Below are positions 59,181-64,000 of a stretch of DNA of 64,000 nt, in pieces. The position numbers were made by a program, and so were the translations under genes. Positions within the stretch are counted from its first letter, which is position 1; each line of letters opens with the position of its first letter. A model generated the notes under the pieces. That model was not told where the DNA came from. It made no database searches and saw nothing but the letters and a program-made list of their open reading frames with translations. Source of the DNA: Coenobita brevimanus (Eukaryota; Arthropoda; Malacostraca; Decapoda; Coenobitidae); contig CM064666.1 of assembly GCA_032717465.1 (NCBI GenBank), forward strand, positions 2,727,501 to 2,791,500. The letters run 5' to 3'.

Positions 59181-59807
59181 ACATTTTTACTGTTCCATTA
59201 TGATTTTATCTATTGAAAATATGAATATACTGTCTAATTTCATTAGCGTTGACAGTTGACATATTTGAAATAGTTCCTGCTTCTGTCTCATATGTTTCTT
59301 ATACTGATGTCCCCTATATTAAACCATGTACCTCTCCTGATGGTCATTCATTAATGAATGCAAGTGTGCAATACAGAAAGGTACTGGGCACTTTCAGTCG
59401 ATGGTATTCTGTTGGAGAAGGTATCTTACCTCTTGTAAATATGTAAATGCTTTACTACTACTTCCGCAAGTTTTCTTAACCAGGGCCGGTAATTCATTTA
59501 TATTGAATAGTTATGGGTTCCTATGGTTCTCTTTCATATACTGATGTCCGCTATTTTAATCCATGTGCCTCAGTTAACAGACAGCAGGTGATGTGTGTAG
59601 GTGTGTAATGTATTAGGGCTTTACATATCTGCAGTCGATGGTGGTATCTTCATCAAGGTAATTTTCCCATTAGTGTAGGTTTAGCTGTTTCTACATTTAG
59701 GCTTTAGTATAGGTTAGCAAGTTGTCGGGAATTTCTAGGGTTTTTAGATTATGTATTTTTTCATATGTTATATAATATGAAAAAAGAAAAAAATACTATA
59801 AACAAAG

Positions 59808-59809
<2 letters not shown>

Positions 59810-59894
<85 letters not shown>
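59810..59894. repeat. (TA)n microsatellite
   Basis: TA run with one GA step, followed by (GT)n to about 59918. Confidence 0.97.
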
Positions 59895-59897
<3 letters not shown>

Positions 59898-60099
59898 GTG
59901 TGTGTGTGTGTGTGTGTGTATACATGCATGCATGTGTGTATGTAGACCTACATTTTTCTATGCAAGGAAGAATGAACAAAAGGCCAGGAACCCGCAAACT
60001 GTTCCTTCCAAGAAAATAACAAAAGCAGTACAAAAGAGAGCCAAATTCAAGATCCGTTCATTTCAGGATGCCTGGACACACTGCGTTTGAAAGACTGGA

Positions 60100-62838
60100 G
60101 ATCATAGGAAGTAGGAAATATAGACAGAGGAAGACAGTTCCAGAGTTAACATATTGCCTAAATGTAGGACTGGGAGTAACTGTTAACTCTTGCATGAGAG
60201 AGTTGGACAGAAAAGGGATGAGAGTGAGTTGCTAGACGGGTGCTACGCACCCGTCGTAGAGGTGTAGGGATGCAAACAGACAGTTCAAAGGAGCAGTGAC
60301 ACTTGAAATAGCAATAGAAAAGAGATAAAGATGCAACAGTGCGACGAAGTGACAGAGGTTGAAGAGAGCCTGCCCTATTGAGAAGAGCTGTATATGGGGA
60401 GCCTCCCCACACATGAGAGTTGTACTCCACGCAGGGGCGAATAAAACCCGTGTATAAAGTCAACAACTGTGCAGGGGTAAAGAAGATACGGAGTCAGCTT
60501 AGCACTCCTAATCTCTTGGAAGCAGATTATACAATAGATGCAATATGATCTTTCCAAGATAAGTCCCGAGTGAATGATACCCCAAACATGTTCAAGGATG
60601 ATGCGGGATTGAGCTGGATGTTATTAAGCATTAGTGGGTACCCCTGTGGAAGATTTTGTCGGGTTGATAGGTGTAAAAACTGAGTCTTTGATGGATTAAA
60701 AACAAGAGTATTTTTACCCCAATCAGAGATACGAGCCAAATTAGACATTAGGTGTGCCATAGCCTCATCCCTTGTTTGTTGAAGTAACTGCTGAGATGGA
60801 CGTTGTGGGAACCGAATGGAAAGGTGAAGGGTGGAATCATTGGCGCACAAGTGGATAGGGTTAGATGTACAGCTTAGAAGGTCACTGATGAATAAAAGGA
60901 AGGGAGGGTGATAGGACAGAGCCCTGAGGAACACCACTGTTGACAGATCTAGAAGATGAACAATGACTATCTACAACAGCAGCTATAGAACAACCAGAAA
61001 GGAAGCTATAGATGAAGGCACAGATAGAAGGATAGTAAGAGGGCAGTTTGGAAACTAAAGATTTATGCCAGACTCGATCGAAAGCCTTTGAGATGTCAAG
61101 TGCAATGGCAAAGCCTTTGCGAAAGTTCCGAAAGGAGGATGACTGGGAATCTGAAAGGTAGGTGAGAAGATTGTCAGTGGAGCGTCCCTGACGGAACCCA
61201 TACTGACCATCAGAAAGAAGGTTGTGATAGGAAAGATGCATTGAAATTTTTCTGTTAAGAATAAACCCAAAAACTTTTGAGACACAGGATGTTAAAGCAT
61301 TTTGACGATAGTCAGAGGGTTGGGAATGGTCACCCTTCTTTGGGACTGGCTGAATGAGAGCAAACTTCCAGCAAGAAGGAAAGGTGCAAGTTGACAGACA
61401 AAGGCGAAAGAGTTTATATAGGCAGAGTGTAAGCACATAAGTACAGTTCTGGAGGACAACAAGAGTACTCCATCAGGCCCATATGCTTTGTTAGTACTAA
61501 GGCCAGTGATGACCGAAAATACATCAACTGAAGATATTTTAATGTCACTCTGGAGGAAGAAAGAGGGGGGGAAGTGATGGAGGAACAGCACTAAAATCAT
61601 CTAACGTGGAATTAGAGGAGAAAGTCTGAGCGCAGAGATCTGCTTTATCAGTAGAAGAAATAGCTACAGAACCATCAAAGTAGAAAAGAGGAGGGAAGGA
61701 TGATAAGGAAAAGTTGTTACAAAGGTTTTTGGCAAGGTACGAGAAGGAGCGGGAAGAATTTGAGTTGGAGAGTTGAGGGCATTTTGTATGGATGAAATTA
61801 TTTTTAGCAAGTGAAGAACAGACTTAGCATGATTCCATGCAGAAACATAAAAAAGATGTGATTCAGGGGTGGGTTGGCTCTGGTACCTTTTATAGGCCCT
61901 CTCCTTGTTGCAGACATCATTAGAACATGCGTGATTAAACTAAAGCTTTCTTGCATTAGTCAAAGGATATGAGAAGGGAATATATGCTTCCATGCCTGAA
62001 AGAATAACCTTCATAGTGCGCATGGCACACTCAAATGGCTCCCGGCCATGGAAGCAACAATCATTCCAGGGAAAATCAAAGAAGTACTGCCTGTGGGCCT
62101 TCCAATCTCCAGCTCCAAAGTGCCACAGTCGACGTTTCTTTGGATGGTCCACAGGCCATACTGGAGCGATAGGACAGGTCAAGGTAATAAGGTTGTGATC
62201 GGAGGAGCCCAACAGGGAGGAAAGATTAACAGTGTAAGCAGAAGGATTAGTTGTAAGGAAAAGGTTAAGTATGTTCGAGCTCTCTCCAAGGCAGTCAGGG
62301 ATATGGGTAGGATGCTGTACAAGCTGCTCTAGGTCATTAACCCCTACATGCCGGGGGTTTTCCGATGTTGCACGCTCTTCCCTACAGGGGATATCCTTGA
62401 GGGAAAAAAATACCCTTATATAAAACCCAAATAGCTGCCAAACTATAACAGCGAGAGAAAAAATTAAAGATATATAAGAATCATCAACTCTTCCTCTTTC
62501 AAATGAAAGTATCCTCACGTCTCCATGTGGTCCCGTCGATGAGTAAGGATATGTTAAATTTCAAATGGTGGGGGGAAGACGCTTGTGGCTATACATGTCA
62601 ACCGGCGCTGCTCTGCACCCAAAATCGCGATGGCTATACACGCCAGCTGGCGGTTAGGGGTTAAAGATAGAAAAGATGTAGGCTTGTTCACCAGGTGGAT
62701 CAGTGAAAGGAGATGAGAGCCAAAGGTGGTGGTGAACATTGGAATCTCCTAGAATGGAGATTTAAGAGAAAGGAGAAATGGATAGAATGTGTACCATCGT
62801 AGAAATAAGATAGTCGAAGAATTTTTGATAGTAGAATT
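60100..62838 (-). pseudogene. Family J LINE ORF2, endonuclease to RT, broken
   Basis: Endonuclease remnants: LISTMVHILSISPF, TTFGSHLLSLIHL, then after the TTAA element [20 protein letters not shown] and [10 protein letters not shown], the conserved SDH catalytic block. RT: DVFSVITGLSTNKAYGPDG (61560), PVPKKGDHSQPSDY, YGFRQGRSTDNLLTYLSDS, ALDISKAFDRVWH, SGVPQGSVLSP. The catalytic site reads CANDSTLHLS, where family copies have YADDS. Several stops and frame changes are present. Confidence 0.85.
62337..62664 (-). mobile_element. TTAA-inserted element, short form of family M (MITE)
   Basis: TTAA at 62337-62340 and 62661-62664 encloses 320 bp. In minus orientation it begins CCCCTAACCGCCAGCTGGCG and ends with the inverted CCCCTACATGCCGGGGG. 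It is collinear with both ends of the 55544-56922 element but lacks its middle kilobase. The endonuclease frame continues in phase across it. Confidence 0.9.
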
Positions 62839-62845
62839 ATGGGAT

Positions 62846-62852
<7 letters not shown>

Positions 62853-62893
<41 letters not shown>
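62853..62893. repeat. (TA)n microsatellite
   Basis: TA run between the Jockey-like and RTE-like LINEs; it merges with the TAGATA tail of the latter. Confidence 0.95.
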
Positions 62894-62894
<1 letters not shown>

Positions 62895-63395
62895 ATTGCC
62901 AGACGCCTCAATCCCGTTTGGGGTGGCCACAAACATATCGCCTCCAAGTCGCCCTGTCCCCCGCCATTTCACTGCCCTGCTCCCAACTCACACCCCCCTC
63001 TCTCATATACCTCTCCACCCCATCCCACCATCTCATCCTCGGCCTTCCCCTCCCTCTTCCCCCCTCCACCTCACTCACATACAATCTTTTCGTCAATCTT
63101 TCACCCTCCATCCTCTCCACATGGCCAAACCACCTCAGTGTGTTCCTCATAAGGCTTCCTATCACATCCACATCAACACCACAACGCTCCTTTATATCCT
63201 CATTCGTCAGCCTGTCTCTCCATGTGACTCCACATGCTCCTCTTAAAAAACTCATTTCCACTGCTCTCACTCTTGACTTGTGTCCTTCCAACAACGTCCA
63301 AGCTTCACTTCCGTACGTTAGAGTTGGTATCACAATACTGTCATGTAGTAACTTTTTCGCTTCCATGCTCACTTCCCTGTTTCTTATCAAGAGTA
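62894..63395 (-). mobile_element. RTE-like LINE family A, copy 4, sense 3' segment
   Basis: The minus frame 63390-62908 is open over 160 codons with TLTYGSEAWTLLEGHKSRVR, WFGHVERMEGERL and RGRGRPRMRWWDG. It is the best-preserved family A C-terminus here. It ends at the tail GATAGATATATA at about 62893. Confidence 0.9.
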
Positions 63396-64000
63396 AGACA
63401 GGGTGGAAGTGAAGTTAGCAGGGGAGTGAAAGATAAAAATGGTAGATTACTAATGGAGAAGAGAGAAAAAGTGAACAGATGGAGAGAACACTTTAAGGAA
63501 TTGTTGAACGTAAAGGATGGAAGTAATGCGAGTATAAGTGGCTGGGGAATGGCTGGGAGAAGGAGGGAGGTGAGAAGACAGCAAGAAATCAGTAGGATAG
63601 AAGTTGTGGAAGCAATGAAGAAAGTTAAATTGGGGAAAGCCCCAGGAATTGATGGAGTGCGTGGTGAAATGCTGAAGCATGGGGGAGAGATAGTAGTAGA
63701 ATGGATGTGGAAGATGTGCAGATTGGCCTGGGAGGAAGGTAGAGTCCCGGAGGATTGGAAGTCAGGTATAATTATTCCCTTGTACAAAGGAAAAGGGGAA
63801 AAAGAAGTGTGTGGTAATCATAGGGGCATATGTCTTCTTGGTATAATAGGAAAAGTGTATGGTAGGATACTTATTGACAGAGTTAGAGAAAGAACAGAGA
63901 AATTAGTTGGAGAAGAACAAGGAGGCTTTAGGAAGGGATGAGGTTGTGTAGATCAGATCATTATTCATTCTTAGATCTTTAGTGGAAAAGTTTCTAGAGA
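63396..64000 (+). mobile_element. RTE-like LINE family A, copy 4, inverted 5' segment (runs off window)
   Basis: Directly abuts the previous entry in opposite orientation. The plus frame from about 63400 gives KDKNGRLLMEKREKVNRWRE, VVEAMKKVKLGKAPGIDGVR, PEDWKSGIIIPLYKGKGEKE and RGICLLGIIGKVYGRILIDR. A stop follows at 63940, then GCVDQII in frame. These are RT N-terminal motifs of the same LINE type. The sequence is cut by the window end. Confidence 0.85.

Larger units (their letters stand above)
55070..59757 (+). mobile_element. I-type LINE with RNase H, copy 2
   Basis: Longer copy of the same family, head-to-head with copy 1. The coding part begins (truncated) with AYNQAWNEARTIIRKSERDS near 55100. 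It is split by a TTAA element at 55540-56926. RT, RNase H and about 570 bp of 3' region follow, all shared with copy 1. Confidence 0.85.
59955..62838 (-). mobile_element. Jockey/CR1-like LINE family J, copy 5 (longest)
   Basis: The only copy reaching into the endonuclease. In minus sense it runs from FYDYLISTMVHILSISPF (about 62830) through the EN end ([13 protein letters not shown]), a linker, RT and the family 3' sequence at 59955 (ATGCAAGGAAGAATGAAC). A 320-bp TTAA element is inserted in the EN region. Confidence 0.88.

Overview
This window is nuclear DNA from a repeat-rich animal genome. I read it as an arthropod, most likely a decapod crustacean. The support is the very dense (TA)n, (GT)n and (TAG)n microsatellites, degenerate TTAGG-type intronic repeats, RTE-, Jockey/CR1-, I- and R4-type LINEs, Gypsy LTR elements, several TTAA-inserted piggyBac-like elements, and the intron/exon structure of the one host gene. 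There is no prokaryotic gene organisation. The species cannot be named from sequence alone.

Host gene: one credible cellular gene is visible on the + strand, the 5' part of a CYP2-clan-like cytochrome P450. Exon 1 is 27599-27680, exon 2 is 31412-31511 and exon 3 is 33005-33138, with GT/AG splice sites and matching phases (1, 2, 1). The later exons, including the heme-binding loop, are not in this window. Two further exon-3-like segments lie at about 42905-43046 and 48388-48473. Intron 2 holds a tandem array in which the splice acceptor and the first bases of exon 3 are repeated about eight times.

Layout: 1-525 is the end of an RTE-like LINE. 617-6618 is a 6.0 kb piggyBac-type element with TTAA target duplications and a decayed transposase; a LINE fragment and minisatellites lie inside it. 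6964-8027 is a hAT-type element with an 8-bp duplication. About 9203-14511 is an RTE-like LINE carrying a complete Tc1-like element (10329-11464) and a Jockey-like LINE (11602-13117). 14780-15416 is a 33-bp minisatellite. 16078-25528 is a Gypsy element with both LTRs, holding a Jockey-like LINE and a TTAA-inserted element. 26195-33324 holds the P450 exons and intron repeats. 33325-40141 is a second Gypsy-type element on the minus strand, flanked by TTCAC, with integrase sequence directly after protease; one LTR carries an RTE-like LINE with a 9-bp duplication. 40344-41108 is another TTAA element. 41322-42250 is a Jockey-like LINE. 43101-48359 is a possible large TTAA element enclosing an R4/Dong-like LINE. 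48474-52925 is mostly SINE and RTE remnants. 52995-59757 is a head-to-head pair of I-type LINEs, one carrying a TTAA element. 59955-62838 is a Jockey-like LINE carrying a short TTAA element. 62894-64000 is an RTE-like LINE with an inverted 5' segment.

The strongest observations are structural. At three places the reading frame of an older element continues across a younger TTAA insertion, so the insertion boundaries are fixed to the base. One LTR is an empty-site control for a LINE in its partner. The P450 locus shows repeated copying of exon 3 and of its splice acceptor. Nearly all transposon ORFs are broken by stops or frameshifts, and I annotate them as pseudogenes.
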